Both the position numbers and the translations under genes were made by a program. DNA of 64,000 nt from Zygaena filipendulae (taxonomy: Eukaryota > Arthropoda > Insecta > Lepidoptera > Zygaenidae), in NCBI GenBank assembly GCA_907165275.2, contig OU015665.1, positions 3,720,001 through 3,784,000 on the forward strand, in the 5' to 3' direction. This document shows, piece by piece, positions 1 through 10,318 of the stretch; positions within the stretch are counted from its first letter, which is position 1; every line of letters starts with the position of its first letter. The notes beneath the pieces were generated by a model. It had not been told where the DNA came from. It did no database searches and was given only the letters and a program-made list of their open reading frames with translations.

Positions 1-1535
1 TCACATCATTGATTTACATAGTGTGGTATATCAATATATCACATACAGAATCGTTGGTTAGCGATTCTACTCCCTCAGTTGTTGCATATTTGCTGTAATA
101 ATTTACAAGATATAAATTAAAAGAAAATGTTTAGTACAAAGGAAAACCGTAATAAAAACACACTAGAAAAGCAAAAGTACCTAACAAATAAAGAAAATAA
201 AACAACACAAGCAAATATTTACTTTCCCAAAGAAATTGATCGCTATTTTTTTTCGTGATGTTATCTGCCTTTCCTTTACAAGCGCCTGTCAGATACATAT
301 TTCATTAAATCAGAATATCGGTGTAAAATATTTCATCGCATCGTCACAAAAACTCGTTTGAACTTTATGAGATTCTTTTGAAAATAGTCCATAATATGTA
401 ACGCGAGCAATTGAAATTTGAAACGTTTTGTTTTATATTACTTATTTTGCGAAACTGCTCGCGAGATTAGGGTCGATTTGAAAGACAGCCTGATCACCCT
501 GACACGTGAATATTTTACAGATGACGTAAATGAATAAAATATACAATAAGCGGATGATGAGCAAAAATCGAAACTTTGGAATAGACACCGTCATAAAACT
601 TCATATGTGTCCATCTTCAATTTATACACGTCGGTCACCTATGCTTTGTTCACTGAAATAAAGAATTTATTTATGTAACTCTTTCATTTATTTCACTACT
701 GTGGTCGAACGATAGGTCTACCAGAGGAGAATTTTGAATAATTGTAACGTTAAATAATTGGATGCGACCCACCCTTAAAATAAGGAAAAATATTACAGTC
801 AGTAAAAAAACACGATACAATTGTGTCTCTTTGCCGATGGTGTTTTTTTTTGTCTTGTCTATTAATGGAATAGGCTTGCAATAATTTCGCCACTGTCCAC
901 GTAATGAAAGGGACACGTAATTATAAATTTTAATTAAGTTAGTGTTGATGTTCAATTCAAAGAGTTCGTTTCATAAAGAGGTCATTACGAGCCTTAGGGT
1001 TTATGGGATAATGTCTTGACTCTCGAGACAATGAGCACATGGCCTTATGTTGTTATTGTTGGTAACAGGCAATCAGAAGACATCGCATAAAAACAAGGAA
1101 ACAGTTAACAGACGAACTTATATAAAGCCTCTATATTACGCTAACAGCCTTATTGGCGCCTCCGAGCTCCGGTCTCGACGTTCTGTTTTCTTTGTCTCAT
1201 CTGAACTTATGACATGAAAAACATCTGAAAATATTTTTTATATACCTAATAACGTGGCATAACTAAATGTTCTAAGCCGTATTTAACCTTTTTTACCTTT
1301 GAGGTTGCGGTCTTGTTAAATAAAAAATAAATAAATTACTAGGTGCTTATGTAAAAATTGTTATTTAGAGTTTAACCACAGATAATAATATAATACTATA
1401 CCTAGTAATAACTAAATTTAACTAATCTATCTACTTACACAAAAACTGTAAATATACTTTTTATCTTTATTTGAAAATTAAAGCTCTTTTATCGATTTCT
1501 ATGACTCACAAACTCACGTTCGCATTTATTAATTA
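1..1535. other. AT-rich stretch, no gene seen
   Basis: I see no convincing coding frame or RNA gene here. The longest open frame (671-955, minus) is of low complexity and matches nothing I know. A scrap resembling the internal part of the Helitron-like repeat (cacaaactcacgttcgcatt) lies at about 1507-1526, just before the full copy that follows. Confidence 0.6.
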
Positions 1536-1735
1536 CTAGCTGTTCCTCGCGGTTTCACCCGTAGTAATTTCGGAGTTTCCACGGGAATCCCGGAATAAAA
1601 AGTACCCTATGTCCTTCTATGTACCCCCGATAACGTGTATGCAAAATATCGTGGTGATCGGTTGAGCCGTTAAGTCGTGGAAGCGTAACAAACAAACAAA
1701 CAAACTCACTTTTGCATTTATAATATTAGTTAGGA
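1536..1735 (-). mobile_element. Helitron-like miniature element, near full length
   Basis: Read on the minus strand it starts TCCTAACTAATATT and ends in CTAG after a GC-rich partial hairpin. It is flanked by A on the 5' side and T on the 3' side, as expected for Helitron insertion between A and T. It is 200 bp, one base longer than the clean 199-bp copies at 28492 and 37057. It encodes no protein and would depend on an autonomous Helitron. Confidence 0.75.
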
Positions 1736-1883
1736 TTATTTTATTAGTCGTATATTAGGTACGTGTTCTAACCATCGTACCTTACTTATTAACTTTACCT
1801 TGGCAAGTTTTCAGCAGTTATGTTGCTTTCTGTGTTGCGTTACGATCTCCAGTCTCACCAGTCCTTTCGTCTATATTCATAGA

Positions 1884-2095
1884 CTAGCTGTGCCCCGCGG
1901 TTTCACCCGCGCGAAAGGTTTTTATTCTATATTTAACATTTTTCCCGACATCCGATTTCAATGAAACAAAGCCTATATGTAGCTCCAGGCTAAGCTTAAT
2001 CTACCTGTGAAAACCGCATGAAAATCGGTTCAGTAGCTGCGGAGATTATCGCGAACAGACAGACAGACAGAAAAGAATTTTAAAAACTTTTTTTT
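1884..2095 (-). mobile_element. Helitron-like element, divergent internal sequence
   Basis: The CTAG end and the hairpin (ccgcggtttcacccgcg) are conserved. The interior belongs to another subfamily, with a gaaaatcggttcagtagctg segment and an (ACAG)n run before about 2070. The 5' end is not clear. Confidence 0.6.
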
Positions 2096-2537
2096 GTGCT
2101 TGGTTACTCTTCTTATAATATCACCCCTCTCAATTTTAGGTAAAAATATTCAATGTACAGAATCGCGGATTCTACTCTTTTATTATAGTAATAGATAGAT
2201 GTTCTTACTCGCAAAGTTGAAATGTATGTGTACCTAATGATAAAAATAACAGGGCCCTTATTCACTATGACCAAAAACATTTCATGCCCATAACGCGCGT
2301 CCCAAAAACACAATTCTAAACGCTCCAGACGTTTTTGCCATTGTTTATGCGATTGTGATTGTATTTTTTTGAAGTGTTCATTGAGCACGAGGGAAAAGAA
2401 ATTTTCGTGGCGCGTTATCTTAACGCGACGCGTTACGGGAGGCCAGCGTTACATTATGTTTTTTTTTTTTTTTTTTTTTATAAAAGATTTGAGTGCGTTT
2501 GACCACGATCTCGCCTGATGGTAAGCGACGATGTGGT

Positions 2538-5468
2538 CTAAGGTGGAGCACGCAAACTCAAATAATGCCTATTTACTCTTGCCTTGAAAATCCCTATATT
2601 ATATGTATCGGGGAACAAAGATGCAGGAAGGGAATTCCATTCCCTGGCGGTTCGCATAATGAAGGATGAAGCGAACCGAGAGGTGCGATGAGGTGGAATA
2701 TCGACCACATACGGGTGGAATCCCTGCCCACGCCTCGTCGTCCGATGGTGGAAAGGTGCAGACGGAATTAACTCATGCAATTCCTGCGCACACTCTCCGA
2801 AATGTAACCTGTAAAAAACGCACAGACTCGCAACCAGACGGCGATGTTCGAGGCTCTGAAGCTGTTTAGTTGTGAGTGCCTCATCGCCTATAAGTCTTCT
2901 GGCGCGTCTGTCGATAGCTTCCAGGGCTTCAAGCTGATACCGGGCGGATCCATCCCAGAGGTGGGAGCAGTACTCCATGCAGGAGCGAACTTGAGCTGAG
3001 TAGAGATTCAGCAACTGGCCCGGAGTGAAGTAGTAGCGAACCTTGGAAAGGATGCCCAATTTTTTCGATGCAGTTTTAGCCCTGGACTCTATGTAGTTCC
3101 CAAAGTTCAGGTCTGATGACAAGTCCACACCAAGGAGTTGAAGATGTCGAGTTACTGGTACAGGTACATTCCGGAAAGTAGGAGCCAAGTTGAACGGGCT
3201 CTTCTTGGCGGAGAAAAGACACGCCTGGGTCTTAGTGGCATTAAAATTGACAAGGTTGGCATCACCCCAGTCAGACACTGCCTGTAGGGTTGAGTTGGTG
3301 CGTTCAACCATTGTCAATCTTAGGTCATCTGTCTCAGATTTTTTAGCCTTTGCGCTGGAGAAGTATCTCTCCGTAACCGTGCTGTCATCTGCATACCCAA
3401 ATAAACCAGGCCTGAGCAGATCGTTGATATGCAGCAGGAATAATGTTGCGGAGAGAACAGAGCCCTGAGGTACCCCGGCATTGATAGCTAATAGATCAGA
3501 CGAGCAGCCGTCAACAACTACACGAATTGATCGTTCCCTTAGGAAATCAGAAATCCAAGCACAAAGACTAGCTGGAATACCATAAGCAGGAAGCTTCGCT
3601 ATAAGGCCACCGTGCCAAACCCTGTCAAAAGCCTTCGAGATGTCTAGTGAGACAGCAAGTGCCTCACCGTATTTCTCAAGGGCCTCGCCCCAAAGGTGTG
3701 TGGCATACACTAGAAGATCTCCAGTGGACCGACGCTGGCGAAACCCGTACTGTCGATCACTAAGGAGGTCATTGTCTTCGAGGTATGCCAGTAAGCGATT
3801 ATTGATTACACGTTCCATGACCTTGCAAAGGATGGAAGTGATCGCAATTGGGCGGTAGTTGGCAGGGTCAGCACGACTACCCTTTTTCGGTACGGGTTGT
3901 ACATTAGCTATCTTCCAAGCTTTAGGCACTTTTCCAGTCCGAAACGACAGACGAAACAGGCGTGTCAGAACAGGAGACAACTCGGCAGCACAGTTCCTCA
4001 GCACAATGGCAGGAATACCATCTGGACCACTGGCTTTATTCACATCTAGATTGCGTAGAGTCTTAAGTACCTCCTTTTGGTGAATACGAATATCAGACAT
4101 TTTGCATTCACAAGGAGGCAACTGAGGTGGTGTTTTATTGCTTGCATCTAGATGAGAATTAGCGGCAAACAAAGATGCAAATAAGTTGGCCTTTTCAACA
4201 GCGGTATGTGCCAGTGTGCCGTCCGGTTTCTGCAGAGGAGGGAGTGAGGAGCGACAGAAGTTCGTCTCAACGCACTTTGCTAGCGACCAAAACTCTTTAC
4301 TCCCAGAAGGGTACGAGGCGAGTTTAGCGCCCACGCGGCTGACGTGGTTGAAGCGGGCCTTCTTCATCGCTTTTTTGCAGGACTTGGCTGCCTTGTTAAA
4401 GGCTTTCTTCTTTTTCCGCGTGTCCGGAGCTTTGCGCTTTCTAGCATCAACCCAAGCTTCATATGCCGACTGCTTGATTGCCTCGGCCTTCAAGCAATCA
4501 GAACCAAACCAGGGTTGAGCTCTAAGACCAGTTGGTCGGTCAGAAAATGGGATGTAATATTCCATCGCCTGGCCAATAACCTCGGCAATGGCCGACGCGC
4601 AGCTCGACGGATCGCCAGAAGAAAAGCATACCTGCAGCCAAGGATAAGACGCCAGAAAATGCCGCATCTCATCCCAATCTGCTGACTTGTATCGCCACAC
4701 TCGTCTAATGCCTCTGGGGCTGGAGTCGGGTGGGGGACACAATAGTACGGACTTTACCAGACAATGGTCAGAACTGCCAAGAGGGGCTGAGACTGACACT
4801 TGGTATCGGTCTGGTTCAGTCGTCAGCAGAAGGTCCAAACAATTGGCCGTGTGGTTCTCAACGTCAGGTATTCGAGTTGCTTGGTCAACCAGCTGGGAAA
4901 GGTTCATGGACAAGGCAAGCTTGTACGCCTCTCTACCAGCGTGGTCCGTTTTCTGGTATGGGAACAACCACTGTTCGTGGTGGGCATTAAAGTCCCCCAG
5001 AAAAACGATTTGAGCAGTCGGATACCTTTGTTGAGCCACATCGGCAGCCTCACTCAGATGATCAAACAACCGAGTTGTCTCCTGATCTCCGCTGTGCGAT
5101 CTGTAGACACCCACATAAACAATTTTTTCAGTGCCAGTGTCTACGAGCACCCATATTGATGAAGAAGAGGGATCCTCTAGGTTACGGAGACGCTTGCAAC
5201 AGATATCGTCGCGCACATAGAAACAAACCCCTGCTCTAGAACGAAAGTTGTGCTCCAAGGTGTAGCCTGGGTAGTTCAGGTAAGAAGTATCAGCAGGGGT
5301 TGTAATTTGCGTCTCCGTAAGCAAGAGCAGATGCGGCCTAGCAGTCTCAAGGTGGTGGTGGACTGGTACGAGATTGGAGTGCAGACCTCTGATATTTGTG
5401 AGGTGCACTTTAAGCGAGAGGCCGTGCATCCGCTGTTGGGACCTCAACTTCTTATTTTGTTTCATCAT
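2538..5468 (-). CDS. Endonuclease/reverse transcriptase of a non-LTR retrotransposon
   Basis: This 976-residue protein nicks genomic DNA and copies the element's RNA at the nick (target-primed reverse transcription). Residues 20-240 form an apurinic-type endonuclease: TETQ at 51-54, catalytic GDFNAHH at 158-164 and SSDH at 232-235. The reverse transcriptase spans about 460-790: NYRPIAI at 538-544, YGFRQRRST at 574-582, LDISKAFDRVWH at 608-619, GVPQGSVLS at 665-673, the catalytic YADD at 692-695 and LLGVDLSS at 778-785. The C-terminal 190 residues hold the Cys/His- and Arg-rich tail usual in Jockey/CR1 relatives (MEYCSHLW at 831-838). There is no RNase H domain. The length is normal for the group and there is no stop or frameshift, which suggests recent insertion. 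The start is the first of two adjacent ATGs; its ATGA overlaps the stop of a short upstream frame. Codon and GC content exceed the surroundings, as expected for an insertion. Confidence 0.93.
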   Translation of the reverse strand: MMKQNKKLRSQQRMHGLSLKVHLTNIRGLHSNLVPVHHHLETARPHLLLLTETQITTPADTSYLNYPGYTLEHNFRSRAGVCFYVRDDICCKRLRNLEDPSSSSIWVLVDTGTEKIVYVGVYRSHSGDQETTRLFDHLSEAADVAQQRYPTAQIVFLGDFNAHHEQWLFPYQKTDHAGREAYKLALSMNLSQLVDQATRIPDVENHTANCLDLLLTTEPDRYQVSVSAPLGSSDHCLVKSVLLCPPPDSSPRGIRRVWRYKSADWDEMRHFLASYPWLQVCFSSGDPSSCASAIAEVIGQAMEYYIPFSDRPTGLRAQPWFGSDCLKAEAIKQSAYEAWVDARKRKAPDTRKKKKAFNKAAKSCKKAMKKARFNHVSRVGAKLASYPSGSKEFWSLAKCVETNFCRSSLPPLQKPDGTLAHTAVEKANLFASLFAANSHLDASNKTPPQLPPCECKMSDIRIHQKEVLKTLRNLDVNKASGPDGIPAIVLRNCAAELSPVLTRLFRLSFRTGKVPKAWKIANVQPVPKKGSRADPANYRPIAITSILCKVMERVINNRLLAYLEDNDLLSDRQYGFRQRRSTGDLLVYATHLWGEALEKYGEALAVSLDISKAFDRVWHGGLIAKLPAYGIPASLCAWISDFLRERSIRVVVDGCSSDLLAINAGVPQGSVLSATLFLLHINDLLRPGLFGYADDSTVTERYFSSAKAKKSETDDLRLTMVERTNSTLQAVSDWGDANLVNFNATKTQACLFSAKKSPFNLAPTFRNVPVPVTRHLQLLGVDLSSDLNFGNYIESRAKTASKKLGILSKVRYYFTPGQLLNLYSAQVRSCMEYCSHLWDGSARYQLEALEAIDRRARRLIGDEALTTKQLQSLEHRRLVASLCVFYRLHFGECAQELHELIPSAPFHHRTTRRGQGFHPYVVDIPPHRTSRFASSFIMRTAREWNSLPASLFPDTYNIGIFKARVNRHYLSLRAPP

Positions 5469-5731
5469 GTTTGTATATAAAAAGGCAAGGAGGAAATAGG
5501 CAAGGAGAGGAAGTTATGCGAGGCATCAACCGGACCCCAACGAAAGTTGCAACGCTGCCGCACGGTGAGGAAACCTAGCTCGGAGACCGCGGGGACGCCC
5601 GGACCCCCCCAGAGCCGCCTGTCGAGGCCTCTCGTCCGGTTGCCAACCGGCCCGACAGGAGCAACCCTGGGATTTAACACCGATGGCGGAGCAGCCTTTC
5701 GCAGATGGCTAGCCTGCAATTGGGCTCCCAA
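5465..5731 (-). CDS. Short upstream frame of the retrotransposon, function unknown
   Basis: This 88-residue frame ends in a TGA that overlaps the ATG of the endonuclease/reverse transcriptase frame (ATGA, 5468-5465). The peptide is rich in Pro, Arg and Gly and shows no zinc knuckle or coiled coil of the kind seen in non-LTR ORF1 proteins, so I do not recognise it. It could be a remnant of ORF1, a leader frame, or chance in a GC-rich 5' UTR. The stop/start overlap is the only positive argument for translation. Confidence 0.25.
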   Translation of the reverse strand: MGAQLQASHLRKAAPPSVLNPRVAPVGPVGNRTRGLDRRLWGGPGVPAVSELGFLTVRQRCNFRWGPVDASHNFLSLPISSLPFYIQT

Positions 5732-6243
5732 CTATCGGCGGGCGGCCAGCGGAAAACCGTCGCTCCGGATCCCGCTGCTCTCCAGAACTAAGCACCGCGT
5801 ACGGCAACATTGCAAATATGTGTACGGTACACCGGAAGATGCAACTGCATAGACCCTCTCCTTGGAGGCTTCTCAGGGTACACAGGGTGGAACGCGCGAA
5901 CGCTTGGCACCCCGACTTCTACCCTGAGGGTGGTGACCAGCCACGGCCGAAGCCTACCACCGGAGAGAGTGTCACCCTTTAGCACCACCCAGGGGCCACG
6001 TGTAGGGTCTCGAGGGTACAGCCTACGGACGCGGGTGACAATTGACCCCCAGATTATGTTCTGCCCCACAGACATGATGAAGCATTCATGCTGAGACAGC
6101 GACCAATTTCCCCCCGACATAGCACACTCTTCTATCTCCTTCACAATATTTGTTAAAAATTGTTTACTTTTATGTCTATTTTATTTTGTGCTTTTTTTCG
6201 TGGGGACTACTAAACTCCTCCTCCAATAAACTCCTCCTTTCTT
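5732..6243 (-). other. GC-rich 5' region of the retrotransposon
   Basis: Until about 6125 the sequence is clearly richer in G and C than the flanks. It holds a 118-residue frame (5788-6144, minus) that I do not recognise. After about 6125 it becomes AT-rich, with a doubled aaactcctcct segment just before the MITE end. It probably holds the 5' UTR and internal promoter of the element, but that is inference. Confidence 0.5.
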
Positions 6244-6268
6244 TTATGGTCATAGTGAATAAGGATCC

Positions 6269-6979
6269 AGGATAAGAAAATTTTTCGCAAGATATCTTGT
6301 AACATGTTTTGGGCGCCACAATAAAAGTATAGGTAACTGAATGAGAGCCATGTGTTGAAGTGTTAAAAAGCAATACCCTGCGTAAAGTTTGCATCTAACA
6401 CGTAAAGGCTCGAGGGGTTACGTGCTCTGCTAAACTTGGCGGGTTACTTAAATACTTAGCAGAGAATGGAGTTCGAGCTGTATCATCCTCGAACAAATGT
6501 AATAACGTTAGGTGCTGCATACATAGTATACATAACTTCGTTCAGTATGACATTGCATTTTGGTAGGAATTTATCGTTGTTTTTTTATTTTTATAATCAT
6601 GCCACTATTCTGATATTAGAATTCTTCGTTTGTTTCTAACATCACCAGCAGGTTATAGAATCTAAGACCGGAATTTAAATCATCAAGAAGCTCGCTATGG
6701 GTCCCATGACATGGTTCAAAGTTATTCAAAGAATAATTGAGAGAATGATCAGAGTTTGCTTCTGAGATCGTATTAGAAAAAAGGGGATCCGTGAGGACTA
6801 AAGCAACTGACATAGCTGAAATAATTTCAAAACTTGCCAGTGGGCGGAGCGCATTGGTCGCGGGGCTGGGGTAGGAAAGCTGTCAAGTGGCGACCACGTA
6901 CGACAGACTCGTTGTGGGCAGACGTTGTACAGTCAACTACAAAAGTAACTTAAAGCAACTCAGGTATTCACACGCTACA
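6269..6979. other. No gene recognised
   Basis: Mostly AT-rich DNA. A slightly GC-richer patch at about 6840-6910 (gggcggagcgcattggtcgc) has no coding pattern I can defend. Confidence 0.5.
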
Positions 6980-7310
6980 AATAGGGATGTTGACTACTTT
7001 TGAAAATCAAAATTCTAATTAGTCCGTCAGTCAGAAAATAAAAAAAACAATAGACACGTATTTTTTGCTTTTTTAAATAAATTAAAATATACAGAGATAA
7101 AGCGCATTAAAGTTTAGGATGAGGAGGTCGTGACGTCACTAACCGCAAAACCGCCATACAAACTGTCAGAATAGTGACGTCACGCGAAATTTCAACTCAA
7201 TATATCGCCGTTATTTTTTGATTACGTAAAAAAAGAAAAAATACGTGTCCAATGTTTTTTAATAATCTACAAGACGGACTAAAAAATAAAAATTAGTCAA
7301 CATGCCCATT
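6980..7310. mobile_element. MITE carrying two CRE palindromes, copy 1
   Basis: The termini AATAGGGATGTTGACTA and, inverted, AATGGGCATGTTGACTA are imperfect inverted repeats, followed inward by TAGTCCGTC on both sides. It is 331 bp, non-coding, and has relatives at 59478-59783 and 40066-40255. It contains TGACGTCA at 7131-7138 and 7175-7182. Its right end abuts a Helitron-like 3' terminus, so it may have inserted into one. Confidence 0.75.
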
Positions 7311-7340
7311 ATCGCGGGTGAAACCGCGCGGTACAGCTAG
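7311..7340 (+). mobile_element. Helitron-like 3' terminus, fragment
   Basis: Only the terminal hairpin (cgcgggtgaaaccgcgcgg) and CTAG at 7337-7340 followed by T remain. The upstream part is replaced by the CRE-containing MITE. Confidence 0.6.
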
Positions 7341-7345
7341 TCTAT

Positions 7346-7402
7346 ACTAATCACTTACCATCAGGTGTACCACTTGCCCGTTTGCTCACTATGACATTAA
7401 AA
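7346..7402 (+). mobile_element. LINE or SINE 3' tail with A run
   Basis: The segment ttaccatcaggtgtacc...gcccgtttgc followed by ten A is a familiar lepidopteran retroposon 3' end. A related tail in the opposite orientation lies at 20929-21010. Confidence 0.5.
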
Positions 7403-7417
7403 AAAAAATCTATACTA

Positions 7418-7880
7418 TCTAATATATAAAAATCACGTGTCACGTTGTTTGTCAGCGATGGATTCCGAAACTACTGAACGGATTTTGATAAAATTTTGCA
7501 ACCATTTGTGTGGTTTGTGAGGTTGTAATCTCTGGATCTACTGAACCAATTTTGAAAATTCTTTCACTTAAAGGAAGCTAAAGTGATCCTGTGGAGCTAG
7601 GATGCGCAAGATGATAAAATTTTATCGAGCCATTTTATCGATTCTCGTCGACATAATATATCGTCTTGTCTACCAGTGGTAAAAAATGTTTAACCGAATC
7701 TAGTCTTAACTCAATACCCCACTACTGCACTTTTTTGCTTAGACGCCCACAAATATTTGTCGTGTCGACAATTTTATCTTTCGTTCGATAAACATATCAT
7801 GTTGCGAATCCTAACTCCGCTGAGTGACATAGGGTACTTTTTATTTCGGAATTTCCGCGGGAACTGCAAAATATAACTTC
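7418..7880 (+). mobile_element. Helitron-like composite, interrupted
   Basis: It starts TCTAATATATAAAAATCACG like the 230-bp subfamily, switches at about 7520 to the subfamily with aatctctggatctactgaac, and resumes after an insertion at 7596-7815 with gagtgacatagggtac and a GC-rich segment near 7855. The 3' hairpin and CTAG are missing. Confidence 0.65.
7596..7815. mobile_element. MITE inserted in a Helitron-like copy
   Basis: The ends gctaggatgcgcaagatgat and, inverted, gttaggattcgcaacatgat form imperfect terminal inverted repeats. The flanking Helitron-like sequence is interrupted exactly here (gtgatcct before, ctgagtgacatag after), which confirms an insertion of about 220 bp. No coding frame is present and the superfamily is unknown. 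Confidence 0.6.
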
Positions 7881-9291
7881 GCAATTCAAACTTCAAAAAA
7901 CTACTCGTCATTTGTTGGTAGAGTTGGTTATATCCGTTTTTCTTTTTCGATCCCCAAAAAATTAATATAGGTCATAGCTGTGGGTCAGGAGCGAAATAAA
8001 CCTGCAAATGATCGCTGGTAGGTTGGATAATATGAATAACTGAATACAGTTATTTACCGTTTTTACTCGTACTCGTAAATAAATAAATATAAAATAAATA
8101 ATCCATTTTGTAAACTGAGTCACGCAAATAAAAAACCAAAAGAGGAAAAAAACTAATGAATTAGAGTTTTCAAAACACAAAAGCATGAGTAAATAGCTGT
8201 ATTTTGAAATTGGAATTCTTAACCAAAGAGGAGATATTTGAGATCAAAGTGGCCAGTACGACAAAACGACAAAAAAAAATTTCATAATATGTAAGGACCT
8301 AATATAATGAAATAAATTATTATTTTCACAAAAAATTTTTATAGTATTATTGTAATAATTGTTTTTGATGCGGATGAAACTCCCGGGACAACATCTAGTG
8401 TAAATAAAAACTGAGTAGTCGTAGTAAGTAAATCAAACCATTTCAATATTGTTTTTATTGTGCCAATGGAGACGTGCTTGTTTCTGTGTCTCTTTACTAT
8501 ATTGTGTATTCGTGGATTCAGCACGAGGCGTAACCGAATTTATTGGGGTAAAGAATTGCGTAGCTATCTTTTATTTAGAGGAATCTAAGTTAATATTCTC
8601 GTATAAATAAATTATGGACAAGGATAGCAGGAAGGACTACCTTTTCTTATGAACAACAATGTAGTGTAAACGTGTTTGGATAGAAAGATAAATAACATTG
8701 TACACCCAACAAAATAGAAGTTTTTACATTTTTCTTAAATTTAACCTTGCAGGTATACAAAAGGCGACCTTATAGCTTGAAGAGATCTCTCCCAGGCAAA
8801 CTTTGGGTGGTTGTGAGAAGAGAGGAAATTAGATAGGTGTTTACATAATATTAGATAAAGATATGCAACTACATAGTAGGCAAGTTTAGGCAAAAGCTTT
8901 TGTATATATTTACTTTGCCTTGTAGGTACAAATATAATAATTTATTATTTTATTTTTGTGAGAAATCAAGAGATTTAAATGAATTTTAGAATTTAATTGA
9001 ATGTCATTCAATTTTTAACAGTTTTTCAATAGAAATGAATGTTTTCTAAACATTTTATAGTCCTTCCCACTGAGCGCTTACGCTTCAAAGGCAATCTCAA
9101 TTTCTCATCCATAAATCCTTACAAATAGGTATGTCTCGACCTCTGCAACTCGTATTGCGCAAAGCTTGCTCATTTCTCAGATTTTCTGAGAAAATATATT
9201 ATGAGTATTAAAGTTTTAAGTGGAACTGTTCACAAAGGAAATAATTATAGTTGCGTATATTTTTATGGTTTTTCATTCTGTTTTTCTGTCA
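7881..9291. other. No gene recognised; one retroposon tail
   Basis: The stretch is AT-rich with only short low-complexity frames. At about 8751-8820 the sequence gtatacaaaaggcgacctta with the following agagatctctcccaggcaa resembles the 3' tails of the LINE family seen at 46410 and 63863. Confidence 0.5.
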
Positions 9292-9930
9292 TCTATACTA
9301 ATATTATAAAAGCAAAAGTTTGTGAGTTTGTGGGTTATTGAGTTTGTGAGTTTGTGACGTTGTAGGGGGTAATCTTTGGATATACTGAACTGATTTTGAA
9401 AATTCTTTCACTTATAGGAAGCTGCAGTGATCATGAGTGTCATAGGCTACTTTTTATTCCGGGATTCCACCAGGAACTCCGAACTTCCCGCGGGTTAAAC
9501 CACGGGAGAACAGCTATCTCTGGATCTACAAAACAGATTTTGTAAATTCTTTCACCTGTAGGAAGCTACAGTGATCTTGAGTGACATAAGATACTTTTTA
9601 ATCCGGAATTCCCGCGGGAACTCCGGAGTTCGTGAGTTCGCATGTTTGTGGGATTATAAGGGGTAATCTCTGGATCGAGAGAACCGATTTTGAAAATTAT
9701 AAGAAGCTACAGTAATCCTGAATGACAGAGGGTACTTTTTATCTCGGAACTCCGGAGATTGTGAGTTTGTGAGGTTGTAGGGGGTAATCTCTGGATTTAC
9801 TGAACCGATTTTAAAAATTCTTTCACTCATAAAAAGCTAAAGTGATCCTGAGTGACAAAGGGTACTTTTTATCCCTGAATTCCCGCGGGAACTCCAAAAT
9901 TACCGCGAAAAAACCGCGGGGATCAGCTAG
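9292..9930 (+). repeat. Helitron-like element with four tandem internal units
   Basis: It begins TCTATACTAATATT and ends with a hairpin and CTAG at 9927-9930 followed by T. The internal module (aatctctggat, gattttgaaaattctttcac, gaagctacagtgatc, gtactttttat, ttcccgcgggaactcc) is repeated about four times with divergence, starting near 9371, 9516, 9662 and 9783. This gives a 639-bp copy rather than about 200 bp. It probably arose by unequal exchange or rolling-circle slippage. Confidence 0.75.
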
Positions 9931-10149
9931 TTATTTATAAATATAAAAGCAGATAATCATTGACTGATCGATCAACGTACAGCTGAAACCGTTCTTGGGT
10001 CTAGGACCATATTATGCACAAATATTCCGTAGGCAGGTAAGTGACGTAGGTGTGCACTAAAAATGATTTTTGAAAATTCAACCCCTAAGGGAGAGAGAAG
10101 CGGGTGTCAGATGCGGCAGAGGACTTTGCTGTGTAATAAGTATGTAATA

Positions 10150-10318
10150 CGAGCTGTGCCGCGCGGTTTCACCCGCGATAACTTCGGAGTTTCCGCGGGA
10201 ATTCCGGGATAAAAGTACCCTCATGCCAAATTTCATCCAAATCCGTTCAGTCGTTTTTGCGTGATTGAGTAACAGACATCCAAACATCCACACTTTCACA
10301 TTTATAATATTAGTAGGA
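10150..10318 (-). mobile_element. Helitron-like element with internal deletion
   Basis: It matches the 199-bp copies at 28492 and 37057 but lacks about 30 bp in the middle (gtaccc joins directly to tcatgccaaatttc). CTAG is mutated to CGAG. The minus-strand start TCCTACTAATATT is intact. Confidence 0.75.

Larger units (their letters stand above)
2459..6243 (-). mobile_element. Non-LTR retrotransposon, Jockey/CR1 group
   Basis: The element is read on the minus strand. Its 3' end is a 21-nt A run (T at 2459-2479 on the plus strand), preceded by a short 3' UTR and a 976-codon endonuclease/reverse transcriptase. About 0.7 kb of GC-rich DNA lies 5' of that frame and differs sharply in composition from the flanks, so it is probably the 5' region. 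A 5-bp direct repeat TTATG occurs at 2454-2458 and 6244-6248 and could be the target duplication, but it is short. A relative of the 3' UTR (ctcgcccgatggaaagcgac) occurs at 25246-25385. The exact clade and 5' end are uncertain. Confidence 0.85.
2252..6268. mobile_element. MITE with GGGCCC ends, split by a retrotransposon
   Basis: The left end GGGCCCTTATTCACTATGAC at 2252 and the inverted right end around 6247-6268 (GTCATAGTGAATAAGGATCC) are the terminal inverted repeats of the family present intact at 59927-60156. The interior left of the insert also matches that family (ATAACGCGCGTCC, then a GCGTTATCTTAACGCG segment near 2411-2426). The non-LTR element occupies about 2459-6243, so only about 230 bp is MITE. 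No clear target duplication is visible, and the superfamily is left open. An alternative is that the two ends come from two separate damaged copies. Confidence 0.6.

Noticed and set aside
2250..2260. hAT assignment of the GGGCCC-end MITE from its CAGGGCCC left end
   Set aside because: Right ends do not consistently read GGGCCCTG and no 8-bp duplication flanks any copy, unlike the element at 39324.
2666..5480. Many plus-strand open frames of 60-119 codons opposite the retrotransposon
   Set aside because: They are antisense shadows of the long GC-rich reverse transcriptase frame and show no domains.
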